The notes: generated from the letters alone by a model not told the origin. 64,000 bases of DNA from Verrucomicrobiales bacterium (GCA_029213005.1 JARGPI010000001.1:1-64000); one strand, 5' to 3'; numbered from the stretch's first letter, positions 1-10,288 are shown. Made by a program: numbers and translations.

Positions 1-36
1 GTGCTCTCTCCGAAGCCCGATTTTTAAGGTGCGAAA

Positions 37-77
37 TGTCTGACCCTGTACAATCCTCGACTGTACCCTGTACAATC
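37..77. repeat. Palindromic repeat array A (2 units, first degenerate; second GACTGTACCCTGTACAATC at 59-77)
   Basis: Same 19-nt unit as at 10265 and 33936; unit starts 37 and 59, 22 nt apart. Confidence 0.75.
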
Positions 78-299
78 TCGATTTTAACGGGCTTGAGCCC
101 CTCCCGGGATGCGGAGCCCTGAGGGTGGGGTATTTTCCCTTGAAAAATCGAAAAATGCGGGTTAAGTGCGGCCCGTCCAAAGGCAGGCATTGTCAGCCTT
201 ATCGTAATGAAAACCAGATAAGAGAAATCGGGCGGATATCCAAATACGAAATTTCTCGCAAATTAGAACGCCCTGCAAAAAGGGCTTCCCTATTACAAT

Positions 300-980
300 A
301 TGTCAACTGAACTACTTACCGAATTGGTAGAAGCCGGCGTCCATTTTGGACATCAGTCCCGTAAATGGAACCCCAAAATGCGGAATTACATTTTGGGTGA
401 AAAGAACAACGTCCATCTCATCAACCTTGAGAAGACTATCGAACAGATCGATGAAGCAGGCAAATTCCTCGCTGATCTGGTCGCGAAGAACAAAAAGATT
501 CTCTTTGTGGGATGTAAGCGCCAGGCTCAGGATGCCGTTCGGGAAGCTGCAGAAGCAACTGATCAGTTCTACGTGAATCACCGTTGGTTGGGTGGAACAC
601 TTACCAACCTTGAAACCGTTCGCCGCAGTGTGAACCGCATGGAGTATTTGGAGAACCTTTCCAAGTCACCTGATTTCAAGAAGATGAGTAAGAAAGAGCT
701 CGCTTCTTTGAGCCGTCTCCGCAACAAGCTTCAGATGCGTCTCAGCGGGATCCGCGCAATGGACCGTGCTCCTGATGCTGTGGTAATCGTTGACTCTGCC
801 CGTGAGCACAACGCCGTGCACGAGGCTCTCAAACTCAAAATCCCGATCGTGGCGATGGTTGATTCCAATGCTGACCCTGATCAGGTTCAATACCCGATCG
901 TCTCCAATGACGATGCGATTCGCTCTATTCGCGTGGTTCTCAGTAAGCTGATTGAGCCCGTGATCGCTGCGAAGCCTTAA
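300..980 (+). CDS. rpsB: 30S ribosomal protein S2
   Basis: MSTELLTELVEAGVHFGHQSRKWNPKM..., typical S2; followed by tsf. Confidence 0.98.
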   Translation: MSTELLTELVEAGVHFGHQSRKWNPKMRNYILGEKNNVHLINLEKTIEQIDEAGKFLADLVAKNKKILFVGCKRQAQDAVREAAEATDQFYVNHRWLGGTLTNLETVRRSVNRMEYLENLSKSPDFKKMSKKELASLSRLRNKLQMRLSGIRAMDRAPDAVVIVDSAREHNAVHEALKLKIPIVAMVDSNADPDQVQYPIVSNDDAIRSIRVVLSKLIEPVIAAKP

Positions 981-1021
981 TTTTTTAACGAAGAAAAACA
1001 ACCAAATTACTATTGTTTAAG

Positions 1022-1903
1022 ATGGCTGCTATTACTGCTGGAATGGTGAAGGAACTGCGTGATAAAACCAACGCAGGAATGATGGATTGCAAAGCCGCTC
1101 TGGCTGAAGCAGATGGAGATCTCGAAGCTGCTGAGACAATTCTTCGCAAAAAGGGAATCGCCGACGCTGACAAAAAAGCGGGACGCGATGCCAAAGAGGG
1201 TGTGATCGCTTCCAAAATCCTTGATGATGGAACCGGTATCCTTGTTGAAGTTAACTGCGAAACTGACTTCGTTGCGAAGAACGAGAACTTCCAGGAGTTC
1301 GTAATTCAGATTGTCGACCACATCGCTGACGGTGATGACGTCGAAACACTCGAGGAACTCCTCGCTCAGGACTTCTCCGGCGACAAGAGCCAGAAGTTCG
1401 AAGAGTTCATCAAAGCCAAAGTCGGTCAGCTCGGTGAAAACATGGGAATTTCCCGTTTCACCAAGATCAGACCGGACGGAAGCGTTCTCGCTACCTACAT
1501 TCACATGGCTGGTCGCGTTGGCGTTCTGGCTGAAGTGGCCGTCGGCAACGACAAAACCAAGGAAAACGCAACGTTCCAGCAGTTCCTGAAGGACCTGACA
1601 ATGCAGATCGCCGCTTCAAGCCCGATTTGTGTGGATCGTGCCGGTGTTCCTGCCGATAAGGTTGAAGCGGAGAAAGACATTTTCCGTGATCAGATGAAAG
1701 ACAAGCCAGCCGACATCATCGAGAGAATTATCGACGGTAAGATTGGCAAATTCTACTCGCAGCAGTGTTTGCTCGAGCAGGCTTTCATTAAAGATGGTGA
1801 CAAAACCATCGGTGATCTCATTGCCGAAGTTTCAAAAGAAACCGGCGACGACAACATCAAAGTGGTTCAGTTTGCCCGCTACGCCGTTGGCGAAGAGGCT
1901 TAA
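1022..1903 (+). CDS. tsf: Elongation factor Ts
   Basis: ITAGMVKELRDKTNAGMMDCKAALAEADGDLEAA..., ATG at 1022 preferred over upstream TTG. Confidence 0.98.
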   Translation: MAAITAGMVKELRDKTNAGMMDCKAALAEADGDLEAAETILRKKGIADADKKAGRDAKEGVIASKILDDGTGILVEVNCETDFVAKNENFQEFVIQIVDHIADGDDVETLEELLAQDFSGDKSQKFEEFIKAKVGQLGENMGISRFTKIRPDGSVLATYIHMAGRVGVLAEVAVGNDKTKENATFQQFLKDLTMQIAASSPICVDRAGVPADKVEAEKDIFRDQMKDKPADIIERIIDGKIGKFYSQQCLLEQAFIKDGDKTIGDLIAEVSKETGDDNIKVVQFARYAVGEEA

Positions 1904-1932
1904 TTGACCAAACGGTTAAGTGCTGATTTAAG

Positions 1933-1964
1933 AAAAAGGCCTCTCGAAAGAGAGGCCTTTTTTG
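1933..1964 (+). terminator. Rho-independent terminator after tsf
   Basis: aaaaaggcctct-cgaa-agaggccttttttt hairpin plus T-run. Confidence 0.9.
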
Positions 1965-1991
1965 TGTTCTGAAAGCAGTAGTTGAGAGCGG

Positions 1992-3230
1992 CTACTTTTC
2001 GAGACGCTTCCGGGTCAGTGAGTATTCTTCGCGGTTAAAAACCACATATTCCGGCGAAAGATCCGCTGAATACATCGTGAAGGTTTCCTCGCCCTGATTG
2101 AGATTGATTTGGATCAGGAACTCGCGTTTTTCAACCGCCGCCGCCAATTCTTCGATGGGTGTGGGCGAAGTGAGGCCATTTTTACAGGCCGGAAGATCGT
2201 CGAAGAAAATATCAATCTGGTCGGGGTCGATATTTGCTCCCGAATAGCCGACCGCATGGATGATTCGGCCCCAGTTTGGGTCGTTACCGTTCCAGGAACA
2301 CTTCACCAGCTTTGAGTTGGAAACCGCGCGAGCGGCTTTTTCCGCGTCGTCTTTGGTCGTCGCCCCGGAAACGCGAACTTCGACCAATTTGGTAACGCGC
2401 TCGCCATCGCTGACCATTTTTTTTGCGAGATTCAACATCACGTGCTTTAGAGCATCGCGAAAAGCGGTTCGGCTCGTTGATTCACAGGTGATTGTTTCAT
2501 TCCCCGCCTGGCCATTGGTCATTACGATAACCGTGTCATTGGTGCTCATGTCACCGTCGACTGAGATGCAGTTGAACGAATGATTTACCGCGTAGTTGGT
2601 TGCCGCAACCAGCGCATGTTTCTCAATATCCGCATCGGTCGTGATGAAACAGAGCATCGTGGCCATGTTCGGATTGATCATCCCGGCCCCTTTGGCAATC
2701 GCCCCGATCCGGATTTTTTTCCCGTCCTCATCGGTGTATTCGATCGCGCAGGCTTTTGGACGGGTATCGCTGGTCATGATGGCTCGCGCGGCATCTTCGT
2801 CTTCCGCTTTCAGAGCTTCCTTCAGTTCCCCGATCCGGGGAACAATCCGATCGATCGGCATGGTGAGTCCGATGATTCCGGTCGAACAGACTTGAACCTC
2901 GCTTTTCTGAAGATCCAAAGCATCCGCGGTGGCCTGCGCCATTGCCTCGGCATGCTCCATACCGATGGCACCGGTGCAGGCATTGGCGTTTCCGCTGTTC
3001 GCAATAATCGCCCGGGGCTCGCATTCTTTGAGATGTCGGGAGGAAAGCTGAACCGGAGCCGCTTTCACTTTGTTTTCGGTGTAAACCGCAGCTCCCACTG
3101 TGGGAAAATCCGAGTAGATCAGCGCCAGATCGAGACGTTCCGGAGCCTTTAGTTTAATTCCGCAGCTGATTGCAGCCGAACGGAACCCCTTCGGGGCGCA
3201 AACCCCGCCTTTAAGTTCAGTATGATTCAT
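1992..3230 (-). CDS. argJ: Bifunctional glutamate N-acetyltransferase / ornithine acetyltransferase
   Basis: KGAGMINPNMATMLCFITTDA nucleophile region; directly downstream of argC. Confidence 0.97.
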   Translation of the reverse strand: MNHTELKGGVCAPKGFRSAAISCGIKLKAPERLDLALIYSDFPTVGAAVYTENKVKAAPVQLSSRHLKECEPRAIIANSGNANACTGAIGMEHAEAMAQATADALDLQKSEVQVCSTGIIGLTMPIDRIVPRIGELKEALKAEDEDAARAIMTSDTRPKACAIEYTDEDGKKIRIGAIAKGAGMINPNMATMLCFITTDADIEKHALVAATNYAVNHSFNCISVDGDMSTNDTVIVMTNGQAGNETITCESTSRTAFRDALKHVMLNLAKKMVSDGERVTKLVEVRVSGATTKDDAEKAARAVSNSKLVKCSWNGNDPNWGRIIHAVGYSGANIDPDQIDIFFDDLPACKNGLTSPTPIEELAAAVEKREFLIQINLNQGEETFTMYSADLSPEYVVFNREEYSLTRKRLEK

Positions 3231-4277
3231 TTAGAAATTCAGTAGCCCGGTGGTTTCCGGAAATTGATGCATCACGTTAAAACATTGGATGGCCTGGCTT
3301 CCCGCACCTTTTCCGAGATTGTCTTCCGCTGACGAAATGATGAGGCGATTGGTCCGCTCATCAATCACCCAGCCGATATCGACGAAATTGGTCCGCACCA
3401 CATTTTTGGTGTCAGCAAAGGTTCCTTCGCCCAGGATTCTAACAAATGGACAGTCCGCGTAGGCGGCTTCGAGACAGCTCTGAATCGTTGCGGGAACGCC
3501 CGTCAGTTCCGCAAAAATCGTCGTGGCAATCCCGGCATTCACCGGCATGAGATGAGGAACAAAAGAGATTTTCACCTCACTGCCCGCCGCGATCGATAAC
3601 TCCTGTTCGATTTCGCTGAGGTGACGATGCTTCGGCGCACCGTAGGCCCGCAAACTTTCATTCACCTCGACAAAGAGAAAAGGCACGGCTGCTTTTTTTC
3701 CAGCACCACTGGTTCCGCTCAAACTGGCGACGTTGATCGATTCAGGTTTGATGAAACCATTTTTTACCAGCGGGATCAGTGGCGTTAAGATGCTGGTCGG
3801 GTAGCACCCCGGTGAGGCGACGAGTTTCGCTCCGGCAACCTCTTCGCGATAAGTTTCCACGAGGCCGTAAACCGCGTCTTTCAATAAATCGGGCGCCGGA
3901 TGTGGCGAACCGTAAAACTCCTCATAAATATCCGGACAATTGAGTCGGAAATCTGCTGAGAGATCGACAATGCGAAATCCTTTTTCAAGTAGCGGCACCG
4001 CAAATTCGGAGGCAACACCGTGGGGAAGTGCCAGGAAGGCGAACTCAGCTCCGGTCGCGGCAAGTGCATCGACATCCGGATCGGAGAACCGGAGATCTTT
4101 CACCGAAGGCGCGCCGGCGAAACGTGGAAAAACATCGGTAAGGAGTCGGTCTTTCTCGGTTCGGGAGGTGACCGCGACCAGATCCACCAGCGGGTGCATG
4201 ATAAGAAGGCGCAGTAATTCCTGTCCGGTATAACCACTTGCCCCGACGACTACGACTTTAATTTTCTGATCACTCAT
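3231..4277 (-). CDS. argC: N-acetyl-gamma-glutamyl-phosphate reductase
   Basis: VVVGASGYTGQELLRLL, ASPGCYPTS active-site Cys motif. Confidence 0.97.
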   Translation of the reverse strand: MSDQKIKVVVVGASGYTGQELLRLLIMHPLVDLVAVTSRTEKDRLLTDVFPRFAGAPSVKDLRFSDPDVDALAATGAEFAFLALPHGVASEFAVPLLEKGFRIVDLSADFRLNCPDIYEEFYGSPHPAPDLLKDAVYGLVETYREEVAGAKLVASPGCYPTSILTPLIPLVKNGFIKPESINVASLSGTSGAGKKAAVPFLFVEVNESLRAYGAPKHRHLSEIEQELSIAAGSEVKISFVPHLMPVNAGIATTIFAELTGVPATIQSCLEAAYADCPFVRILGEGTFADTKNVVRTNFVDIGWVIDERTNRLIISSAEDNLGKGAGSQAIQCFNVMHQFPETTGLLNF

Positions 4278-4436
4278 CTTTCCGATATTTTAAGAATCGG
4301 AAAGTTGCCACAAAATCCCGTCACGTCCGTGAAAAAACGTATCATTTTCACGATGGGTTTGCCTTGCTCTTTTCAAAAATTGAAGCACAATGGGTGCTCT
4401 CCGCTGAAAGGCATTCGCCGATCAGCAATGGTCAGA

Positions 4437-4513
4437 CGGGACGTGGCGCAGCTTGGTAGCGCGCTGCAATGGGGTTGCAGAGGTCGCTGGTTCGAATCCA
4501 GTCGTCCCGACCA
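4437..4513 (+). tRNA. tRNA-Pro (anticodon GGG), CCA encoded
   Basis: Acceptor CGGGACG/CGTCCCG, anticodon loop ATGGGGT, TPsiC GGTTCGAATCC, 3' ACCA. Confidence 0.95.
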
Positions 4514-4529
4514 TTTTTTGGCAAAGAAG

Positions 4530-5636
4530 TTATTCGAGGACGAATAACGAGTCGCCCAGAACTTCAGGTATCGGTTCCACACCGAGGCCGGGTTCTTTCG
4601 AAGCGGACATTCGCCCGTCGATCCTCTGCGGAGCGCCGTGGGCCGTGCTGACGGTGACGTAGGAATTAAAATCGGTGGAGGTGAAGAGGTTTCCGGGAAC
4701 GGTGCTGTGGGCGAGATGGGAAATCGCTGCCGTAATAATATCGCCACCCCAACTGTCCTCGATGGTCATTCCAAGGCCAAGTTCGACTCCGAGGTCGCGG
4801 GCCTGTTTCGCTTTGGTCAATCCGCCGAATTTACTGATCTTGATATTGATCACGTCCATCGCGAGATCGTTGTGGCCCTGAATTAATGGAGTCAGACTGT
4901 CGATCGATTCATCGAGAACAAAGGGACCGTCCCAGTGCTGTCTCACGGCGAGGCATTCTTCGTAGGTGGCGCAGGGCTGCTCGATATAGACGTCGATGTC
5001 TTTCACTCCCCGGCAAACCCGAAGGGCCTCATGTTTGAGCCATCCGGTGTTGGCATCTGCAATCAGGATATCACCGCTTTCCAGTTCAGATGCTGCGGCG
5101 TGAATTCGGGCAATATCGAGGTCCACATCGGAACAGCCCACTTTCAGTTGGAAGCGGCGGTAGCCTTCCTTTCGGTAAGTGGCAATTTTCATAGCCATTT
5201 CTTCGGGCGATTCCTGAGAGATGGCCCGGTACAGGGCAAAATCCTCTCCGTAACGTCCGCCCATCAGTTCGCAGCAGGGGAGGCCCGCTTTTTTGCCGAG
5301 AATATCCCAACAGGCCATATCGATCGCGGACTTTACGTAGGGATGCCCCTTTAACGCGATGTCCATGTTGCGATTGAGCTTCCCCAGCTCGAGCGGGTTG
5401 GCTCCAATGATCACGTCTTCGAGCTCGAAAATTCCCGCCCGGGCACCCTGACCAAAAGCCGGAAGATAGAACGGACCTAGAGGACAAACTTCGCCCCAAC
5501 CGGTGATCCCTTCATCAGTCTCGATTTTTACGATCGTGCTGTCGAAGACCGAGACGCTTTTACCGCCCGACCAATTGTAATTTCCCTCTTTTAGAGGGAG
5601 ATCGACCTGATAGACGGAGACGCGGGAAATTTTCAT
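4530..5636 (-). CDS. Mandelate racemase/muconate lactonizing enzyme family (enolase superfamily; possibly cis-3-hydroxyproline dehydratase-like)
   Basis: LKVGCSD, ADANTGW, DESIDSL and EDSWGGDI motifs. Confidence 0.85.
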   Translation of the reverse strand: MKISRVSVYQVDLPLKEGNYNWSGGKSVSVFDSTIVKIETDEGITGWGEVCPLGPFYLPAFGQGARAGIFELEDVIIGANPLELGKLNRNMDIALKGHPYVKSAIDMACWDILGKKAGLPCCELMGGRYGEDFALYRAISQESPEEMAMKIATYRKEGYRRFQLKVGCSDVDLDIARIHAAASELESGDILIADANTGWLKHEALRVCRGVKDIDVYIEQPCATYEECLAVRQHWDGPFVLDESIDSLTPLIQGHNDLAMDVINIKISKFGGLTKAKQARDLGVELGLGMTIEDSWGGDIITAAISHLAHSTVPGNLFTSTDFNSYVTVSTAHGAPQRIDGRMSASKEPGLGVEPIPEVLGDSLFVLE

Positions 5637-5712
5637 GGGTCGACTAAACGTCAGGCACGGGTTTTAGGAAAGAATTTTGTTCGAGTTCGGGAAGCTCGAT
5701 TATATTCCCCTA

Positions 5713-6063
5713 ATGAGTGACAAGATTCACATCAAGAAGCTGGTGCTACCTACCGTGGTGGGCGTTCCGGAAGAGGAGCGGGAACTGCCGCAGAGTATTT
5801 CCGTCAATGCCACGCTGTTTCTCGACCACGGTTTTGAGGGTATTGAGGATGATTTGGAGGGAACGGTCGATTATTTTTCCGTGACTCAGGAAATGCGGAA
5901 AGTTGCCGCAACCGGTGACCGTAAATTGATTGAAACACTGGCCGAAGATCTCTGCGAGGCGATCCTCGGTTTTAATGGCGTGGGGAAGGTGAAGCTCGAA
6001 GTGGAGAAGTTTATTCTTCCCAACTGCGGAGCGGTCAGCGTCGAAATTAAGCGCAAAAAATAA
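5713..6063 (+). CDS. folB: Dihydroneopterin aldolase family protein
   Basis: GVPEEERELPQSISVNATLF...DYFSVTQEM...LIETLAEDLCEAIL; ATG at 5713. Confidence 0.85.
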   Translation: MSDKIHIKKLVLPTVVGVPEEERELPQSISVNATLFLDHGFEGIEDDLEGTVDYFSVTQEMRKVAATGDRKLIETLAEDLCEAILGFNGVGKVKLEVEKFILPNCGAVSVEIKRKK

Positions 6064-6071
6064 GTTTCCCG

Positions 6072-6449
6072 CTAGCCGAGGCGGAATTTGACGTCGCGAA
6101 TGTTATTGGAACCGAAGGCGTTCTGCATTTTTGCGAGAATCTGCCCCTTCATCCGCTCCAATTCGTAGTGAATTGATGAATGAAGGACCTGGATGTAGAG
6201 CACTTTCCGATCCAGTGAGACCGGCCGGGCGTGTTCCGCGATGAATGGGGTGACCAGTGTGGACCAGGCTTCGAAGACTTGCTCCTCGTTGAATCGATCC
6301 TGCAGCCCCATGCTTTTCATCGCACTTTCCACCACTTTCGTCATCTCGTGGCTGTATTCAGAAAGGTCCCGGGGCTCCCAGTAACCTCTCAATTGAGCGA
6401 GAGCGGTCTCTGTCGCGGTCGGTTTCTTTCGTTTTCTGGGACGTGCCAT
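6072..6449 (-). CDS. DUF721 (DciA-like) protein
   Basis: Size, basic N-terminus and C-terminal VLYIQVLHSSIHYELERMKGQIL pattern of the DUF721 family. Confidence 0.7.
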   Translation of the reverse strand: MARPRKRKKPTATETALAQLRGYWEPRDLSEYSHEMTKVVESAMKSMGLQDRFNEEQVFEAWSTLVTPFIAEHARPVSLDRKVLYIQVLHSSIHYELERMKGQILAKMQNAFGSNNIRDVKFRLG

Positions 6450-6461
6450 GATTTTGAAATG

Positions 6462-6490
6462 AAAAAAGCGACACCGTGAGGCGTCGCTTT
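6462..6490 (-). terminator. Terminator downstream of ferredoxin gene (minus strand)
   Basis: AAAGCGAC...GTCGCTTTTTT when read on the minus strand. Confidence 0.75.
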
Positions 6491-6523
6491 ATTAAAAATC
6501 AGGAACAGCTAAAAGTAAACTGC

Positions 6524-6757
6524 TTACTCACCATCGTTACCGATTGCTTCCACGGGGCAACCTTCCATCGCTTCTTCGGAAAGAGCGCGCTCGTCGTCGT
6601 TTTCGGGCTGCTTATAAACATAGGAATAGCCGCCATCTTCATTGCGTGTGAAATTGTCCGGCGCGGTTTCCCGGCAGAGATCACAATCGATGCACTGATC
6701 GTCGACGTAAAAGGCTCCTTTTACGTTATCTTCGTATCTGTCTTCAAGTTCGGCCAT
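6524..6757 (-). CDS. Single-cluster [4Fe-4S] ferredoxin
   Basis: CIDCDLCRETAP...GCPVEAI cysteine pattern. Confidence 0.88.
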   Translation of the reverse strand: MAELEDRYEDNVKGAFYVDDQCIDCDLCRETAPDNFTRNEDGGYSYVYKQPENDDERALSEEAMEGCPVEAIGNDGE

Positions 6758-6863
6758 TTTCCTATATTTGAATCAATATTTTTGAGCTAGTCGATAAGTA
6801 CGAGGTTTTTCTGTTGGACGCAACCGTTTTCGTGCCGAAGCATACCCGGAGAAACGAAATAAA

Positions 6864-7715
6864 ATGACTTCGGAAGAATCCATATCAATGTCGACTAATT
6901 CTACGGTTACCGAGCCTGTCATCCCGAGGGAAGGATGGCACGTAATTCACCTTTTTTACAAAATTGAGCACTCCCAGTGGGATCTTTACTCGGATGAGGA
7001 GAAGCTGGAGGCAAAAACCCATCTCGCTCAGTTAGTTCAGGATATCCGTTCTTCGGATGCTCAGTTGTTGACCTTTTCGATGGTAACCCCGAAAGCGGAC
7101 ATCGGCTTCATGCTGCTAGCTCCGGATCTCCATAAAGCGAACGAATTTGAGAAAAAGCTGACGCTTTCACTCGGCGCTGATGTGATGACTCCCACCTACA
7201 GCTATCTCAGTATGACTGAGTTGGGTGAATACACCACGACCCGCGAAATTTACGGTAAAAGCCTCGTCGACGAAGATGGCATCGTGGAAGGCAGCGACGA
7301 ATACAATGAGAAGCTTGATGAGTTTGAGCGCCGCATGAAGAAATACAATGGCGACAAGCTTTATCCCAATATGCCGGACTGGCAGGTTTTCTGTTTTTAC
7401 CCGATGGGCAAGCGCCGCGGAGAACAGGATAACTGGTATGACATGGAGTTCGAAGAACGTCGCAAACTCATGATGGGACACGCTCGCGTAGGCCGGACCT
7501 ACGCCGGTCGGGTTCGACAGCTGATCACGGGTTCAACCGGATTGGACGAGATGGAATGGGGTGTCTCGCTCTTCTCGCATAACACGCAGGACATCAAAGA
7601 CATCGTCTACGAAATGAGATTCGACAAGGTGAGCTCACGTTACGCTGACTTCGGCGATTTCTACATTGGTTTGCAGCTGCCGCTAAACGAGTTGTATCAG
7701 CGAATCGGAATCTAG
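6864..7715 (+). CDS. Chlorite dismutase-family heme-dependent protein (HemQ/ChdC-like)
   Basis: EGWHVIHLFYKIEHSQWDLYS...NWYDMEFEERRKLMMGHARVGRTYAGRVRQLITGSTGLDEMEWGVSLF. Confidence 0.88.
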   Translation: MTSEESISMSTNSTVTEPVIPREGWHVIHLFYKIEHSQWDLYSDEEKLEAKTHLAQLVQDIRSSDAQLLTFSMVTPKADIGFMLLAPDLHKANEFEKKLTLSLGADVMTPTYSYLSMTELGEYTTTREIYGKSLVDEDGIVEGSDEYNEKLDEFERRMKKYNGDKLYPNMPDWQVFCFYPMGKRRGEQDNWYDMEFEERRKLMMGHARVGRTYAGRVRQLITGSTGLDEMEWGVSLFSHNTQDIKDIVYEMRFDKVSSRYADFGDFYIGLQLPLNELYQRIGI

Positions 7716-7796
7716 AGAGAAGACCATCTCCAGTCTGGTCATTTGCCGGTTTTTGGTTTAGCTGTTTTCCAACACAAACGGATTTCAGCTTTTTCC

Positions 7797-8735
7797 ATGA
7801 ACACGAACATTTCTGCCCGGCGGGTTTTCCCGTCGCGGCTCCGACTGGCTTTGCTTTTCGCGGGCCCTCTGCTCTTCACAAGTTGCATTCACAACACCCT
7901 GAGTCATCAGGCGCTGTCATTTAACCGGACGGTGCATGAACACCGTGTTGAGCAACTTCTGTTGAACGTGTTACGCGCCTCGAACCGGGAGCCGATGGCG
8001 CTGACAGCGGTCACTTCGCTGTCGACGAGCAATACGAAGCGGGCCAGCATCGGACCGGTTTCGGGAACTTTCGGTGCGCTGGCGACGGATCTTTATACCG
8101 GATCAGTTTCGGGCAGTGTATCGGCGTCGCCCAATATGGCCATTACGATTCTGGACGATGATCCCGATTTTATGCGGGGTTTTGTCAGTCCGGTTCCTCA
8201 TTCCACGATTCGACACTTTCTGGAACAGGGTTGGAACTCGCAATTGCTCGCCTTATTGCTGATCGAGGAGATCAAAAACACCAAGAACGGAAATTTTGTC
8301 AACGATCCCCGTGATCCGGAGGCATTTTCAGCGTTTCGCGATTTGCTGAGGTCAAATCTTCAGTACCTTGAGGTCGTTGATGATCAGGTCCGTCTCCGTG
8401 TGACGGGGAGCGATGCCCTCGTGGTGGTGCGCTCACCTCAGAGTGTGCTCTATTATCTGGGCGAGCTGGCGCGGATCCAGTTGGGCAACCAATCAAACGG
8501 GGTGATTCCGACGATTGATTCCCACGGCGTCGAGGAGCCACTTTTTCTCATCGAAAGAGTGGGGGAGAAGGCCGGGAAATCGGGAGGATCGGTGGTTTAT
8601 CGCGGCCAGTTTTACCGGGTGCCGATGGATCAGGACAGCCGTTCGCTGCAGGCGCTGGCTTTTGTTCAGCAGTTGATTAATCTGCAGACTAAAACGGTGG
8701 CACCGGCGCCCTCAACGCTTCGGCTCGTTCCGTAA
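7797..8735 (+). CDS. Hypothetical lipoprotein
   Basis: Signal peptide with lipobox-like LLFTSC; complete ORF. Confidence 0.6.
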   Translation: MNTNISARRVFPSRLRLALLFAGPLLFTSCIHNTLSHQALSFNRTVHEHRVEQLLLNVLRASNREPMALTAVTSLSTSNTKRASIGPVSGTFGALATDLYTGSVSGSVSASPNMAITILDDDPDFMRGFVSPVPHSTIRHFLEQGWNSQLLALLLIEEIKNTKNGNFVNDPRDPEAFSAFRDLLRSNLQYLEVVDDQVRLRVTGSDALVVVRSPQSVLYYLGELARIQLGNQSNGVIPTIDSHGVEEPLFLIERVGEKAGKSGGSVVYRGQFYRVPMDQDSRSLQALAFVQQLINLQTKTVAPAPSTLRLVP

Positions 8736-10145
8736 CTAAGCTTTGCGAAGCAAGATGGCTTCGGTATCGAAATCCTGATTCAAAACGTCGCTTAAAATCA
8801 CGCATGGATCGCCTTCTTCAATGTATTGCTGATCTTTGAGGAACTCGATCGCCTGGCGAATCGTCGCTTCGGGATTGTCGGCGAAGTCGGCTTTGAAAGG
8901 CACGACGGAGCGATTTAGATTCAAGGCCCGAACCACCTTTTCGCTCGGGGAAAAGGCGAAGATCGGAGCGGAAACCGGTCGCTGATGGGCCGTGTAGTTG
9001 GCCAGGACACCGCGGGCGGTGAAAATAATCAATTTCGATTCCTGAAGGGAGTTTGCGAGGCCTACTGCGGACCTCACGCTGTGCTGTTTTTCGGAACGAA
9101 GCTCAAGGGCATCGCAAAATCCCATTCCCGGTTCCTGCTCGATACGACGGGCGATCCGGTCGAGGACTTCGACGCACTTTATCGGGTATTGGCCGACGCT
9201 GGTTTCGCCGCTCAGCATCACAGCATCCGCCTGTTCGAAAACGGCGTTGGCGACGTCGGTGATTTCAGCCCGGGTCGGGACCGGGTTTTCGATCATCGAT
9301 TCAAGCATGTGGGTGGCGACGATGACTTTTCGACCGATCCGGGCGCACTCTTTCAGGATGGTGCGCTGAACCACAGGGAGCTCCTCAATGTGAACTTCGA
9401 TCCCGAGATCACCACGGGCGACCATTACCGCATCCGTTTCGTTGATGATGCTACTGAGATTGCGAACCGCTTCCTGATCCTCGATTTTCGAGACGATTTT
9501 CGCAGAACAATCCTCTTCCGCCAATTGCTCGCGCAGGTATCGGACATGTTCAGCATCGCGGACAAAACTGATCGCGACAAAGTCGACGTCAAGCTCGGCG
9601 GCCAGTTTGATATCGAGCAAATCTTTCTTCGTCAGAGCGGGGAGGTTCACACGGACTCCGGGCAGGTTGATGTGCCGGCGTGAGCCCATGGAGCCTTCGG
9701 TGAGGGCCTGACAAATCAGTCTTCCAGGTTCCTGCCGGGTCACTTTGAAATGAATCTCGCCGTTGTCGACCAGCATCACATCGCCGACATTGACGTCTTC
9801 GCTGAGGCCGTTGTAGTTGGTGGTCACAGAAAGTGTTTCGCCGGGTTCCAGATCGTTGTTCCGGAACTCGACGACGCAGCCCACGTTGATTTCCAGTTTG
9901 CCATCAACGTCACCGGTTCGGATCGACGGACCCTGCAAATCGATCAGGGTTGCCACGCTGGTTCCGCTTTGCTCCGATGCTTCCCGAATTGTCTCGACGA
10001 TCTGTCGACACCAATCATGGGAAGCGTGACTCATATTCAGCCGGAAAATATTGGCACCTGCGTCGATGAGTTTCCGGATTTGGTCCGGTGATTCCGTTGC
10101 GGGCCCCAGAGTCACGAGGATCTTGGTCTTTCTTGGCGTTTTCAT
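8736..10145 (-). CDS. pyk: Pyruvate kinase
   Basis: TKILVTLGPATESPDQIRKLIDAGANIFRLNMSHA...MVARGDLGIE...ATHMLESMIENPVPTRAEITDVANAV. Confidence 0.97.
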   Translation of the reverse strand: MKTPRKTKILVTLGPATESPDQIRKLIDAGANIFRLNMSHASHDWCRQIVETIREASEQSGTSVATLIDLQGPSIRTGDVDGKLEINVGCVVEFRNNDLEPGETLSVTTNYNGLSEDVNVGDVMLVDNGEIHFKVTRQEPGRLICQALTEGSMGSRRHINLPGVRVNLPALTKKDLLDIKLAAELDVDFVAISFVRDAEHVRYLREQLAEEDCSAKIVSKIEDQEAVRNLSSIINETDAVMVARGDLGIEVHIEELPVVQRTILKECARIGRKVIVATHMLESMIENPVPTRAEITDVANAVFEQADAVMLSGETSVGQYPIKCVEVLDRIARRIEQEPGMGFCDALELRSEKQHSVRSAVGLANSLQESKLIIFTARGVLANYTAHQRPVSAPIFAFSPSEKVVRALNLNRSVVPFKADFADNPEATIRQAIEFLKDQQYIEEGDPCVILSDVLNQDFDTEAILLRKA

Positions 10146-10242
10146 AGCAAAATTTAAGTTTCGTTAACTACTAGCAGGGATCGTGGGCCCTCCAAAGTGA
10201 AGTTTTTGGAAGAAACCTTTCCTGAGGCACGCCCTTTTTGCA

Positions 10243-10283
10243 GACTGTACCCTGTACCATTTGAGACTGTACCCTGTACAGTC
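10243..10283. repeat. Palindromic repeat array B (2 units)
   Basis: gactgtaccctgtaccatt (10243) and perfect GACTGTAC-CCT-GTACAGTC (10265); 22-nt period. Confidence 0.9.
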
Positions 10284-10288
10284 AGCTT

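Noticed and set aside
125-310. 61-aa ORF upstream of rpsB
   Set aside because: Overlaps the rpsB start, no family resemblance, basic low-information peptide; more likely rpsB leader sequence.
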